Part shown: piece after piece, positions 1 to 12,100 of the stretch
Layout of the letters: every line of letters starts with the position of its first letter
Numbering within the stretch: position 1 is the stretch's first letter
From: Klebsormidium nitens
Lineage: Eukaryota; Streptophyta; Klebsormidiophyceae; Klebsormidiales; Klebsormidiaceae
DNA: 64,000 nucleotides
Direction: 5' to 3'
NCBI GenBank assembly: GCA_000708835.1
Contig: DF237136.1
Location: forward strand, 94,956-158,955
The notes under the pieces: model-generated
What the model was told of the DNA's origin: nothing
Databases searched by the model: none
Seen by the model: the letters and a program-made list of their open reading frames with translations, nothing else
Made by a program: the position numbers and the translations under genes

Positions 1-15
1 ACTCTTGAACTGTAG

Positions 16-449
16 CAAGTTGCAATGGAGGAGCATCTGAAGGGGAAATCACCAGAGGAGCGGTTGGCCTTCATCCAAAATGTGAGTTGCTTAGCTTCAT
101 CGGGACGTCAAGCTTGGACGTCAGTTCCGGATTGCTTGGCGCCTCGCAAATTGGGGGTGCCTGTAAGCAACATGGGCCCTCGATCTTGATTGAGACGAGT
201 CGATTGCACCCAGTGCTGAGTGGAAATTGTTGAGCTTTTTTAAGACACGTCCTCTTTCTACAGATGCAACGACAAATGCAACAAAGCAAGACGCAAACCG
301 GGGTAGGAGGGAACAATGTTGTAAGCCCTCAAGAGCAACTGCATTTCTTCCAACAGCAGTATGCACAGTCAGGGCCCTCTCAACCAAGCAGAGCAGCTTC
401 CTCTAGTGATAGGGCTCAGAACACAAGCAACGTGGTACAAAGACGGTAA
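16..449 (+). CDS. 3' end of an unidentified gene, last two exons
   Basis: Two exons join cleanly. The first, 16-81, follows a TAG acceptor and ends at a GTGAGT donor. The second, 264-449, follows a CAG acceptor after a pyrimidine tract and ends at a TAA stop. Both are read in phase 0 and give an 84-residue C-terminus. The first exon is charged, with the motif EEHLKGKSPEERLAFIQN. The second is rich in Gln and Ser (MQRQMQQ, EQLHFFQQQ) and ends QRR. Such Gln-rich tails are common in nuclear co-regulators, but I do not recognise the family. The rest of the gene lies left of the window. An in-frame TAG directly before the first exon argues against a start there unless the gene is simply two exons beginning at the internal ATG at 25. 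Confidence 0.5.
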
Positions 450-2074
450 CATGAGCATCGGGCTTTCAGTAGCGTCATGATCAGTCCGGAGTGTAAATAG
501 ACGTCAACTCGTTTTCGCCTGGAGCGGGTGTTAGATCCCGGGACCAACTTAAGTATCCATGCATGTTCACCCGGCAGTATGTAAATACTGACAGGTTCGC
601 GGGCTCGTCCCTGCCTATTACATGCAGGCGTGCTTCAGGTTGACCTAGAAATTGCGGATGTGGAACTTGGCATGGTGCTTATAGCGCATGATCTCCAAGT
701 AAAGGTAAGTTATAACCACGAATCTGCAGCTCGCAATACACATTATACATATATCAAATTTCCAGCTTTGTGATCGCGATATACTCAAGCTACTAAGGCT
801 CGTACATTGCACATGTTGGATTGCGTTGGCCGCCTGCATGATCGGTGCCATGTGCACCGCGAGCTTAGTGCGGCACTGAGCTCGGTGGCCCGCGCGTTCA
901 TCTGAAGTTGCAGCCGCCATGCCAGGGCCCTATATATATTGATGCAATTTGATCGGACTGTTAAGGCTCATATGCATCCATAAATTGAAAGGCATGTCAT
1001 GTGCAATACATGTGTCTTAGTAGGATTCTATTATAAGTAAGCCCATTCTCACTGTAGGATGCATGACTCGTAACTTGAAAACGGAAGTATAACACCGAAA
1101 ACGTGAATGGACCCACCTATACCGTATATGTGGGTATGATACCTGCTTTGCACCCATGTGCCGGCCCACTAAACCCCCTTGATTACTGACCTCACCCGTT
1201 CTGCCAGGTATATTCTGATGTCGTAAGCTTATACCTTCTAGCTAACCACTGACGAAGTGACCATTGCATGGCTACCATTGCCAAAGCTGTAGTAAGGTCC
1301 ATAGCTGACTCGAGATACATGGCAACATCAATACCGATGATTTACGAAGATCCGGTGTCTCACAATGAACCAATGCGACTCGCCAAAATTGGAATGAGGT
1401 CCCTAAGTTTGATACGAGTGGCAACATTGTACTGTCCCGCTGATTTTGATTGATAAGGTGTCTCTCATGTCTAATCGTGTTAGGTATGATACAATCGAGT
1501 CTCTAACCAAAGCCAAGTGGCCTTTAGCCTGGCGGTCATTGAGACTCTTTCAATCAGCCACTCGGACTACTTCCTCGACAAAAGTACCAATTTGCAAATC
1601 GAGTACAAAAGCGCGCATGACCGAGTTTAAGACCTCCACGTCAAGCAACGGACCAAGCATTCAACACAGGGGGATAAGCCAACTTCAGCTGTTTTCTTCC
1701 AGATAATTGGAGCACCAATTGTTAGCTACCTCCATGTTGGTGGGTACGGCGAGTACATGAGCAACTTCCTGGATCCAGGTGGGGTAAGCCCGGGGATTGG
1801 CCGGATGTTCTTGTTATTAGGATTCACAACCTGCAAAAACGTCTCCTTAGTTCAGCTTTAAGACCCTTAAAAGGGACCGCAAATCGAGGCTCAAAATCAA
1901 TGGGTCCAACAATACCGCCCTACACCACGACAACAGGACCAGGTGCTTTGATCACTTTGGCTAAGACCCGTAGACAAAACAGACCGTCAGCCAAGAGGAT
2001 ACAGCACAGTCTACAGTAGCCCTGAACTTAGTAGCAACCTGTATCTGCCCTTCTAACATCTACTAGAACCACCA
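450..2074. other. intergenic stretch, no recognised gene
   Basis: Base composition drops toward AT and I see no conserved protein. Two short + strand open frames at 1268-1453 and 1446-1706 have no recognisable domain and no convincing splice sites. The right end of this stretch should contain the 3' untranslated region, and possibly the last short coding exon, of the SNARE gene on the minus strand. Confidence 0.4.
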
Positions 2075-4350
2075 TCAACAGGCAGGGAAAAGTAACACAG
2101 TTGGCGGGTGGTATCCTACCTTGACTATGATGATAGCGATCACTCCAAGAAAGATGATGAAGAGGAAGAACATGATGCACCTGTCGGTTGCAATCTGCAA
2201 AAGTAGCATGAGGTTGAGAACGTGATTTACCCACATGCATCCAATATTTGACCACCTGTATTCCAATCATGTGAAGGAGCAAGGGCCAAAAGCTGAAGAA
2301 ACATCTGATGCAAAGTCAAAGACTGCACGCTCACCTTCGTCCATCCAGGGATGCAAGAAGACATCAAAACCTCGGCTCATTTGTTTGCTTTGTAGTCTCA
2401 CAAACATCAACCACGGTGCGACACAGCTCAAGTTTCAACATAAAGTTAACACTCTGATTCCTCAACATACCTTTTCCGGACAATGAACAGACCTTTGAGA
2501 AATTTTATGACTTACCTGTCTGCTGATTTCTTTCAAAAGATTGGCAGCCTTCTTTATAGAGAAGTGGATGGTGTCGAGATCATTGACTATTCGGCCCATT
2601 TGCTCTGTTTGGCCCTTCAATGTGACACCTGTCTGTGCACCGATGTTGATTGTGTCTTCCACGATCTGCAAGACAACCAAGTTGTCAAAGGAGCAACTAA
2701 GCCGCAGTGACTGGAGTACCCATCACTACATGGTGCGCTCACATCGCCGCACACTTACTGTAAACATTCTGGCCGCTGCAAGCATGCCAATAGACGCATT
2801 CAAATACACCGGCGGCGAAATACATCAACTCACTCTTCTTCCCCGGTCAATGGCTCTGTCAGTCTCGTCCATAGTTGCGTTCCCCCGCTCTATCAGCTCC
2901 TGATTGCTCATAGCTGCACAAAAAACTTACAACCTTACTTCAGCATGCCTTTGAATGAGAATCACCTTCAAAATGATGCTGTGGGCTCAGATCAAGGCAT
3001 CTCCCCATGGCATCTTCCCCATTGCAGCTCTCCACAAGCTATTAGCTTCAAACGACCTCCCCTGAAAATGTGTAGATTGCGTATCTGCATAAGGAGATGG
3101 TGCCCAAACAAAGCAGTATGCTTGTACAATCAAGCAGAACAACACATCTCCGTTTCCAACTTGAAAAGTGGAGAGCTCAATCATGCGAAATCATCTACGA
3201 AACCAAACCAGCTGCAAAAGGCATACCCATTGTTGTAGACTAGGTCAGGACAGGATGTTCCACCATTTAGTGAACACGAACCACCACAACTTTCAAGGGA
3301 ACAATGGAAAAGTAATTGGTTTCCCACTCGATGCTTTCTGAGGGCCATCGTCGGGTCCACCGTCCACTCCTCCTGCCCCATCAAGAAGCGCCGCTTTATT
3401 GTTGATTGTACCGGTGTACGTTTTCCTCAGGGCCACATAGGAGTTCAATTCCTTGATCTGCAGCACCGAAGCAACTGTGATAAGTGAAGCCCCTGAGAAG
3501 AGGGATGCTTCTTGTCTGCCACAAGCCAAATAGGAGAAGATCCCTCTGATGATGGGAACAGCAAAAATCTTGAAAGATACAGTGCCAATGAGGGCAGCAA
3601 GTCAAGTACGTGCAGACTCTGAATGATAGCTCCCAGTACGTGCGCAATTTTGGATGGTCCTCCCGCCAAAACAACCCGGTGTCTTCAATCTGGTCCTTAC
3701 CAGGGCTTGCTTTCGATCGTTCAAGGCCTTCGTCACACTCTCCGGATTGTTGGCCTCTTCCAGCTTAATCTCCCTATCGAAGTCTTTGATTAACCTGTCG
3801 GCGGATTGAGGGACACCATCAGTGCAAGGCCAACGACAGATCATATACTTCCGTTTCGTTCCACAATTCCTTAGGAACCAATTGCACCGCTAACCCTTCA
3901 TTCTATTAGCATAGTGCATCTCACATGCTTGGCACGATGTGCAAGAAGATAGACTTGTTTGACTGGAAATAATCACTGCAAACCAAACGGAAGAGAATCA
4001 CGTTGCACTGCACTGAGTGTGCATGGTGGCATCTTACCGTTTGCACTCACGCATCTTGGAGGTAAGATCTTCCAGCTGCTTGGCTTGTTTTCCAGGATCC
4101 TTTGTCTTGTCAAGCTTTTGGAAGCCAGTGCTGCAATCACAAAGTAAGGTGGGATCCTCTCCTTAAACTCCGAACCATTTTCATGACTTCAGTAGCAATA
4201 AGAAGCAACGTATGCACAGGACCTCAAATGCATCAAAACAAGCCTCATCAATCGACGCAGGAACACATACCTGAGAGCCTTGAAAAGCTGCTGCAGCTGC
4301 TTCTCCTGCTGCGACATCTCTTCTGTCTGTGCGCCCTCAGCCTGCGCCAT
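2075..4350 (-). CDS. NPSN: NPSN-type (novel plant SNARE) Qb-SNARE
   Basis: A tail-anchored plant SNARE; in plants this family acts in membrane fusion at the plasma membrane and cell plate. Exons on the minus strand are 4350-4271, 4130-4038, 3794-3701, 3457-3328, 2913-2834, 2665-2516 and 2194-2120, and all phases close, giving 234 residues plus a short tail. An N-terminal helical region contains LIKDFDREIK and KELNSYVALRKTY. The SNARE helix reads LKGQTEQMGRIVNDLDTIHF and is followed by one hydrophobic membrane anchor (FFLFIIFLGVIAIIIVK). NPSN proteins are usually about 260 residues, so the gene looks complete apart from its tail. The last intron is uncertain: reading through the GTAGGA donor at 2119 gives eleven extra residues and a stop at 2075, whereas splicing would use an exon I could not place. 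The ATG at 4350 follows an acceptor near 4393, so an upstream untranslated exon is likely. Confidence 0.88.
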
Positions 4351-4393
4351 AAGTTCTGATTGCTTCCGCTGAGGGGATGCCAATAACCCCACC

Positions 4394-6179
4394 TGCACCA
4401 ATCACTGAGTGATTAGGACCTGATCGGGCGACAAGGTGCATTGCTACACCAACCCTGTAGCTCCATATATTTGGCTGTAGTGATCCTGACTTGACGGAGT
4501 ATCAACAGAGCCTTCCAAGACCTGCAAAAAACCGAAACCCATGTGTCGAAGAGAAAATGCACCCCATCTTATACAGAAAACAAAGGAGCCTTTGGTGGCT
4601 CGCTGCCCGCCAGAGAGACAGAAGCCACCCATTATTCCTTTGTAGCCTCACCTTTGTGGGGGATGGTACTGGGGGAGCCAGATTGTCTGTGGATGCTTTG
4701 CCACGGGTTCTAGGTGTCAGAAGTGCCTGGCCTTAGCAAAGGCCCAGATTGCGCAGGAGAAGCCTGGAAGCAGAGGTACCGGTATCCTGAAAGCGCCCTG
4801 GCTTCGTCTGTGCAGTGCTCCGAATTCGTGAAGACCAAGGACGAGGCTCTGAGTCTGAGTCCGAGTCTTCTTAATCTGAGCAAGCAAGCTTGACTAAGGC
4901 GACTCTGAAACATATGCGCGCGCGTCCGTTTGAAAGTATACGGTTTGATATGATTCGCAGTATCGCAGCCGTCCGTTGCACACGTCCATCCAATATGTGC
5001 TGTAAACGCTTTGAATCGTAAGAATCATTTATGATTCTGTACTAAATATTCTTATCTGCATGGAGTGTATTTTAAGGCCGCGAAGTAAGCCATATCATGC
5101 TACTATTAGGTGGCCGCGAGCTTCTACCTACCCGCGCTGTCTTGGCCCTGGGTAGATTGGCCGCGGCACGTGACTCATGGATTTCAAAGCTTGCGTACCA
5201 CAATGGTTGGTAAAACCGTCAGCACAAAGTCGCATCATATCAATGCGTATTAGTGTCATCCGACATTGATCGCGGATTAAAAGCGAGACGTGCGCATAGA
5301 AAAGCACAGGGCGGGCCCGCCATGCGCAGTCGCCACACGATGTCACGGTCACATGTACATATGAATGTGGACGCCTACAGAACTATACTTCCGGATCGAC
5401 TAGCTATAATAGTCGATTGTCACTCGCTTGAACCGACTCAAGGCCGCCTAAAGTTGTTCGCATGGTCTGTAGCTGATGAAATGATTGTTGAACTAAGTGA
5501 TCAAGGCGGCCAATCCTTTGCCTTGGCCGCCGTCCTAAGTCTCAGCTTCAACGGTCACACACAAGGTATTTCAGTCGGAGCTCCATGGAATTGCATGGAG
5601 TTCCAATACATGCTCGCAAATGATGGCCGTTCCAATATAACTATGACCAAAACTGTATACTTGAAGTGCCAATGGTGCCATGATGACGCGGCATGGCTGA
5701 TGCAAGCCCGAATGCAAGGAAAGGCTTCATCAACCCTTTGCAACTGACGCACTCTGGCTTTCCTTTCGGTGTAAGTTCCTTAAGCCGTCTAGAAGGTGAC
5801 TAGGTTCCACCCCTTCGAGAAACGCTCTATGACCCTCTGCCTTCGCCTACGCTCGCCAAACACGAAGATACTCAACATGGCTGTTGCATGACGGCAGCCC
5901 CCAAGACTGCATCAGACTGTCGACGCCGCGATCAGTGTACCACCACATGCTGGGCCAGAAGCGGCGTAAGCAGGAGCGGAAAGCCACGCACACCAATGAG
6001 AACGACACTGGCCACTACCTGCAAGCGGAGCAGCGATGACATGAAGTGATTGCAAGCTTTTTCCACAAACCTCTTAGCCAACCTCTTTTAAAGTTCGTTC
6101 AGAAGCAGAATGTGGACGAGCACAGAGTGCGCCTTCAGTAAGGCAGGTCGCACTTTCGCGTACGAAACATGCCTACCTC
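4394..6179. other. intergenic stretch: SNARE 5' region and leucyl-tRNA synthetase 3' region
   Basis: This should hold the upstream untranslated exon and promoter of the minus-strand SNARE gene, and the 3' region of the minus-strand leucyl-tRNA synthetase gene. A + strand open frame at 5253-5747 (164 codons) has no recognisable domain, no evident splice signals and mixed composition; I treat it as chance. Confidence 0.35.
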
Positions 6180-9100
6180 TCATCGTTGACTAAGTGGAGC
6201 GGCAGTGAAGATGGCAGCCGGACTTCCGGGGGTGGCGGCAGCGACCCGTGCCTTTTCTTGAGGCGTGACGGACGACAGAACACTCTCGTCGGAGGCGGGA
6301 TAGAAGTACACCTCCTCCAGGCCGACAGTTCGCTGCAGCCACGCAGGCAGGGACGTCAACTCTGCAACTCGTCGAAAGCAGCCAGGGGGATCATTGTACG
6401 GAACGTTCCTGAAGTCGCCGGTGATATCAGCCGATGTATTGAGATGGCAACCAAGACCCTTTGGAAACACTCCTGCTGCCAGTCAGAATGCAAACTGTGA
6501 CGTTAACATGACGTCATGCAAATTGTTCAGCTATCGTAATGCCAATCCCAATCAATTAGAACGTTTGTGGTTTGCTAGCAGCAACCAGGGTCTTCATCCG
6601 ACAAAAAGCTGTCAGAACAATGGGAGCCCTCCCATCCTGCAAGAATGAGCCTGCAACAAGGCGCCCGGGCAGGAGTTGGCTTTGGCGGCGGTCACCTTGA
6701 TGAGCTCCTGGTTGTCCTGCAGCACGGCGGCCTCGTCGAAGGGCAGCTTGGACTCGAGCACCTGCGGCCCGATGCGCACCGCCTCGGCCTGCTTGAACTT
6801 GAGGAACGGCATGCACTGCTTCATCACCGCCTTGAAGTCCGCGCGCTGCCCCACCTCGCTGCCCTTCACGGCCGCCATCAGCTCGGCGTCGCCCGGGAAC
6901 GTCTTGCTGCCCGGGTCGAACTTGGAGGCCAGGATGGTCAGGCACGTCTCCTGCAGCGGAAAGGGAAACTGAGGCTCGGGACACCTCTCAAAGCAGCGAG
7001 CCGACTCGTGGTGCCCATACGTGATAGACGGCCGTGACAGACAACAAAAGAGGCGGCTCGCTCCTCGGTCGAATCAGCTTGTGCAATGAGAGGTGATGCC
7101 CGTTTTCATTCGGCGTGGCCTCTTTAGCACAAAGCGGTTGCCCGAAGCGTTCGCAGCAGCCGTGCATACAGCAGTGGCTCAGAGGCCGCTGGAGTCTGAT
7201 CAATGACGCACCTGCCAGCCACCAAACTTCTCGGCGATGAAGATGCTCCCCACAGTGAACTTCACCGGGGCTGCCGGGGGCTCGGCCCCCTTCTTGGGCG
7301 CCTTTTTGGGCGGCGCGAGGTGCTTGGCGAGCAGCTTGCGCAGGTCGACAATGACCTCCTGCAGGTACGCGTTGGCTCGCTGCAGCGTCACGTCCGGCGG
7401 GGACGCCGCGGGCCAGCCCGCCACCAGCACCGACCCGGGCTTGTGGAGGAGCGTGCGCCACACGTGGTCCGCAAAGTGGGGGCAGAACTGGGCACGAGCA
7501 ATACAGAACGGGTGAGCGGAATAGAGGACAAACAAGGAACGTTGGCGTCTTCGAAGGCCGTGCATCATTTACACGGGCGACTTGGTGTCTTCACTCGGGT
7601 TCAAATAACAGCTACACTCGCACCGTAACGAAGCTGCGTAGGCGATGTCTGGAGAATGCAGAGCCAACGATCTCTCAGCGAGAACATATTCCAGTATGCA
7701 CGCTAATTCAGGGGTAGTCCGCGTCGTTCTGCTGACTACAAGGCTGTGCACAGTGACTGCCGTTCTCCTGGAGCGTCCGCTACTTACTGGGGTGATGAGC
7801 AGGGTCTGCATCTCGATGAAGCGCCGCGCGAGGTCGGCGTGCATGCCGGCGGCCCCGCAGCTGACGCGGTACTCGTCGCGCGCGTTCTGCGGGTCGTACC
7901 AGCCAGACTTGAGCGCCTCCCGGAACATGAGCGCCTCGTAGTGCCGCTCCGTCTCGGTGACCGCCACGTCCATCTCGTTGCTGAATACGCGGTCCGCAAA
8001 CGCGAAAGGACCCGACCGCAGCGCGCCCTGCGACAGTGCGGCCAGCGTCTCCTCCATCCACGCCAGTTCCCTGGGAAACAGGAGAAGAAGGAGTGAATCG
8101 TTAGGGGGCGAAGAGACAGCCGCGGGTTCGCATGTACGACGCATGCTCGGGCTGACTTCAGAAAGGCGCCCTCTTTGGTGCTTGGAACAAGATCGACAGG
8201 GGAAACCCTACTGCTTTTGAAATAAGCAAACTGAAGCACAGATCGGCGCACTCATCCCAGCAAGTGGCGCGGCTGCGCAGTGGGCCTCACTTGGTAAGGC
8301 TAAGAATCGCTGCGTTGGCGGTGTTCTCCACAAAGTTGGCGTCGTCCATGGTGTCGCCCGCGTCCGCCAGGGCGAAGCGGGTGCCGTCGGCGGAGTACTC
8401 CTCTGCCACAACGCAGCAATGGCACGATCAGCAACGGGGATCAGGGGCGCCTCAATTCAACAAGAGGACACGAGAAGGCGCTGCCGAGACACGGTACCTG
8501 TTTGCGATCCACGCAGACTGATTAGCAAAAAGCATTCTTACGATCTTCTCTTCTTTACGGGTGCCTCCTTCATACAGTCACTTGGTACAGCATTTGAGCA
8601 AGACGTGAGCGAGACGTACCGACGGCCTCTTTGAGGGTCTTGAAGTTGCCGGTGGACTTGGACATCTTCTCCGAGTTGAGCATCAGGTGGCCGTTGCTGC
8701 GGAAGCCGAGGGGCCACTTGTCCTGCGACGCCGGGCAAACACGCGTCAAGGCAAAGGCTCTTCCCCTGGCGGCTGGAAACCTGGCCTGGAAGCAGACAGA
8801 GCTCGCCAAACCATAGGGGTCACACAAGACGTGATCGTCGAAGCGACAGAAGGGCCAGACCAACCCAGTAAAGAAACCAAACAAGCCAGCATCCGTAGAT
8901 AGAACTGACAGTAGATCCAACATTTAAGCGCGGAGAGCACAAGGCCGTGTATCCTGGTGCTGCCCACGTGAGTGACACGCGGCTTTAAGCGGCCGCCGGG
9001 CTGACCTCGGGAAAGATGGCGGTGTGGTTGTAGAGCGCGAAGGTGAGATGATTCTGGATGAGGTCCTTGCCCGACACTCGCAGGTTGAAGGGGTACCAAA

Positions 9101-12100
9101 ACTGGAACTCCTGCCGCATAGCCTGCACCCGCGCACGGCCGACAGTGAGAAGCATGGCAGGCAAAGTGCCGCAACAGTAGTGACGGCCTGGCGACGAGAC
9201 AGGCACGGCCCTGCCAGCTTTCAGGAGGTGTCCAGCAGAGTTCGAATTCGACTTCAAGCGCGGCGCTTTCTCAAAAGAGCCGATTCAAACGAGCAGAGCA
9301 CCAAAAAACCCAACGCCGTGCTTCCTCGAAACACTGGAGCGTCATCCGACTCGTTTGGCCCGGACCTTGAGGAGCGCGGGGTCGATGTCCGCCTGCGGCT
9401 GCGGCCCGTCCAGGAAGATGAAGTCCCACACCGCGTCCGTCATCTGGTCCGCGCGCACTGCGCCCTTGCCCCGCCCGTAGATATCACCGTCCTGGACAGA
9501 CCGCCAACGCTTGAGGACGAGGCAGGCTTCCAGACAGCGGACATTAAAACCTGACGTTCGCTCCGGCTGGTCTACAAAAGCAAGCCGCTTCTTCTACATT
9601 ACGAAGCCGCATCCAAATCCTCCCTTGGCAGCTTGCAACGAGTACAGGCAGTCGTATCCCCGGACAAAATTATGTCCAGTCCAGCAAGAGAGTGCAAGAA
9701 CGCCAAGTGTGCGCATGACTGTCGCCGCACCGGCCAGGCTGGGGGCGCGTACCTGCAGGAAGTGTGCTACGGTGTAGTAGGCCATGTAGATGGTGGAGTC
9801 GGAGAGCGACTCAATGAGGTACTCGGGGTCCCATGGCAGGCGGCTGCCCAGCCCGAAGGAGCGCGAGCACGCCCACTGGTTCAGCCAGCTCAGCGTGTGC
9901 TCGAACGAGTGGCGCGCCTCGTCGCTGAACAGATTCATGCGCGCCAGGCACCGCTCCACGCGCGCCCGCCACTCAGGCTCGCCGTACGTCAGGTACCTGC
10001 ACCGAAAGCAGACCGAGCGCATTCTTCTTGAGGACTTCTTGAGGACGAATGAACATCACAGGGGATCCCCTGCGAGAAATACTGGTCCCCAGGAGATTCA
10101 AAGTACTAAGCTTGATAGTGGGGGTCTGCACTTTCGTGATCGAAGTAAGTTTTTGATTTCAAGTGCACGCTCGCTCTGGCGTTTCCAGGAACGAAGGCCG
10201 CCTGCAATACCTACTTGCAGCCTGTCATCTTGCTGACACCACACTCCCGCAACACGTGCCACAGAGTAGCCAACGATTCAGTCCTGAGTTGGGAAGCTAA
10301 GAAAATCGACACGAGAGGACGGCGATAACCAATGCACGAAAGATAGGAGCTTAAGGAAAGTTCCGCGGGTCTGCCGTTTGCGCGTGCCTCACCACTGGTC
10401 GGTGAGCGCGACAACGCACTCGTCCCCGGACCGCGAGACGACCTTCTTCTCGGGCTCGCTGTACAGGATGGCCCGCCCCGTCTCCACCAGCTCCTTCCGG
10501 ATCAGCGGCTTCGCGTCCTGCACGCGCGCGCCGGCGTGCGGGCCCACCAGCAGCGTGCCCTCCGTGAAACCCTGGCCACCGCGAGATGGACAGAGGCATC
10601 AGGCATGGTTCGAGCATGAACCCTGTCGTTGATCCATTGTGGACTAGCATTTGTATACGACTTGATAATCGGAACACCTGAATTTTGTAAACGCCCTCTC
10701 TCAAAGAGCTGGCTGTACACAAACAACGAGAGAAAGTGAACGACACAACCCGGGGCTAGCCCTCTTTCTCCACGCATGAGCACATCAAGAATGGTTCCGT
10801 GGCAGGTCGCGGTGGCCTCCCTGGCTGGGCCTGACCTTGAGGTAGGTGAGCCGCTTGGCCTCGGCGAGCTTGTCCTTGTCGTTCTGGGACTGGATCTTGA
10901 GCTGCTTGCACACGGCCTCGGCGGACTTGTCGCCGAACTCGGGGATGTTGATGATGGGCACCACCTCAAACGGCAGCACCCACTCGTCGCGCACGCCGTA
11001 CTTCTCACGCAGGGCTGCCGGTAAAAACACAGCCCAAATCGGGGTAAGCACCGGTCCAGAGTCATGCCAACGATCCATCTGAGAATCGCCCAAGATTTAT
11101 CCGAGGCTGCTCTTTGCTTCGCTGTAGTTCCGGCGGTCATAAGACAGTATTTGAGAACAGCTCGGAAACTTCATCGCACAGCCTCCAAGGGCGCTCTGCC
11201 TGACAAACGTCACATTACTCCCATCCAATCTGAAGTTCTCGAATCAAGAGCGATGTTCACTCAAGGTATGACAGCGCAAATTGCAGACACACACCGTTTT
11301 CTCGGACTGTCGCGCTCACGTTTCTTCTTCTTGAGGTCTTCCAGCGTGGCGTAGTCGTCGGGGGAGTCGCTGGGCACGGACGTGACGACGCCGGTGCCCT
11401 TGTCCATGAGGATGGTCAGCATGGGCAGGCAGTAGATCACCTCGTTCACCGCCAGCGGCGACCGCAGCGCCGTGCCAATCAGCTCCGTCCCCGTCACCGA
11501 CACCAGCTGCCGCGGCTCCCCGCGCACCTGGTGACAAGAAGGCGGGTCAGCCCGGGCCGATCAAAGACCGGCGCAAGCGGGCGGGAGCGTTGCCAGGTCG
11601 AAAGCGAGAGACGTGTGACCTCCTCTCAAGTAAGGAGTTTACGGTTTACTGCCAATTTTGCAGAAGAAGGGCATTAGCAGCCCGGATCGCCAAATTCTCA
11701 AGACACAGAGCCCATTCTTTGACACATTCTTCTTGTGGTTTACACGAATTTGCGTCAGCAAGCTTCGCAAAATGGATTTAACACGCTGAAACGTCGCCTC
11801 GCATGACCCATGACTACATCGAGGCGACTTGTAACCAAATACGTTTACCCTATCTAATAAGCGCACTTCGAGCCGATCCGCCTGACCTTGGAGTAGTTCT
11901 GGTACGACAGGTTGAGCGCCGCCCTTTTCGCAACGACGAACACCTCCTCGTCGTTGATCTCGAATGCGCCGTACTCCCCGTCTGGCAGCACCCACGCGTT
12001 GGTCTGGCCATACATCGTCTCCGGCCGCAGGGTCGCGGCTGCCAGGTACACGCGCTTGCCCGCACAGGCAGCCAGCTTCCCTGACAGGAAGAGCCGACAC

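Noticed and set aside
1268-1706. Two short plus-strand frames that might be transposon remnants
   Set aside because: Frames are short and interrupted, and I could not match any retrotransposon or transposase motif with confidence.
5253-5747. 164-codon open frame on the plus strand
   Set aside because: No recognisable domain or splice context, mixed composition, and it lies in spacer between two minus-strand genes.
6556-7037. Long Arg/Ala/Gly-rich open frames on both strands in the leucyl-tRNA synthetase 3' region
   Set aside because: They are shadow frames of the GC-rich synthetase exon; only the frame with the conserved [15 protein letters not shown] sequence is real.
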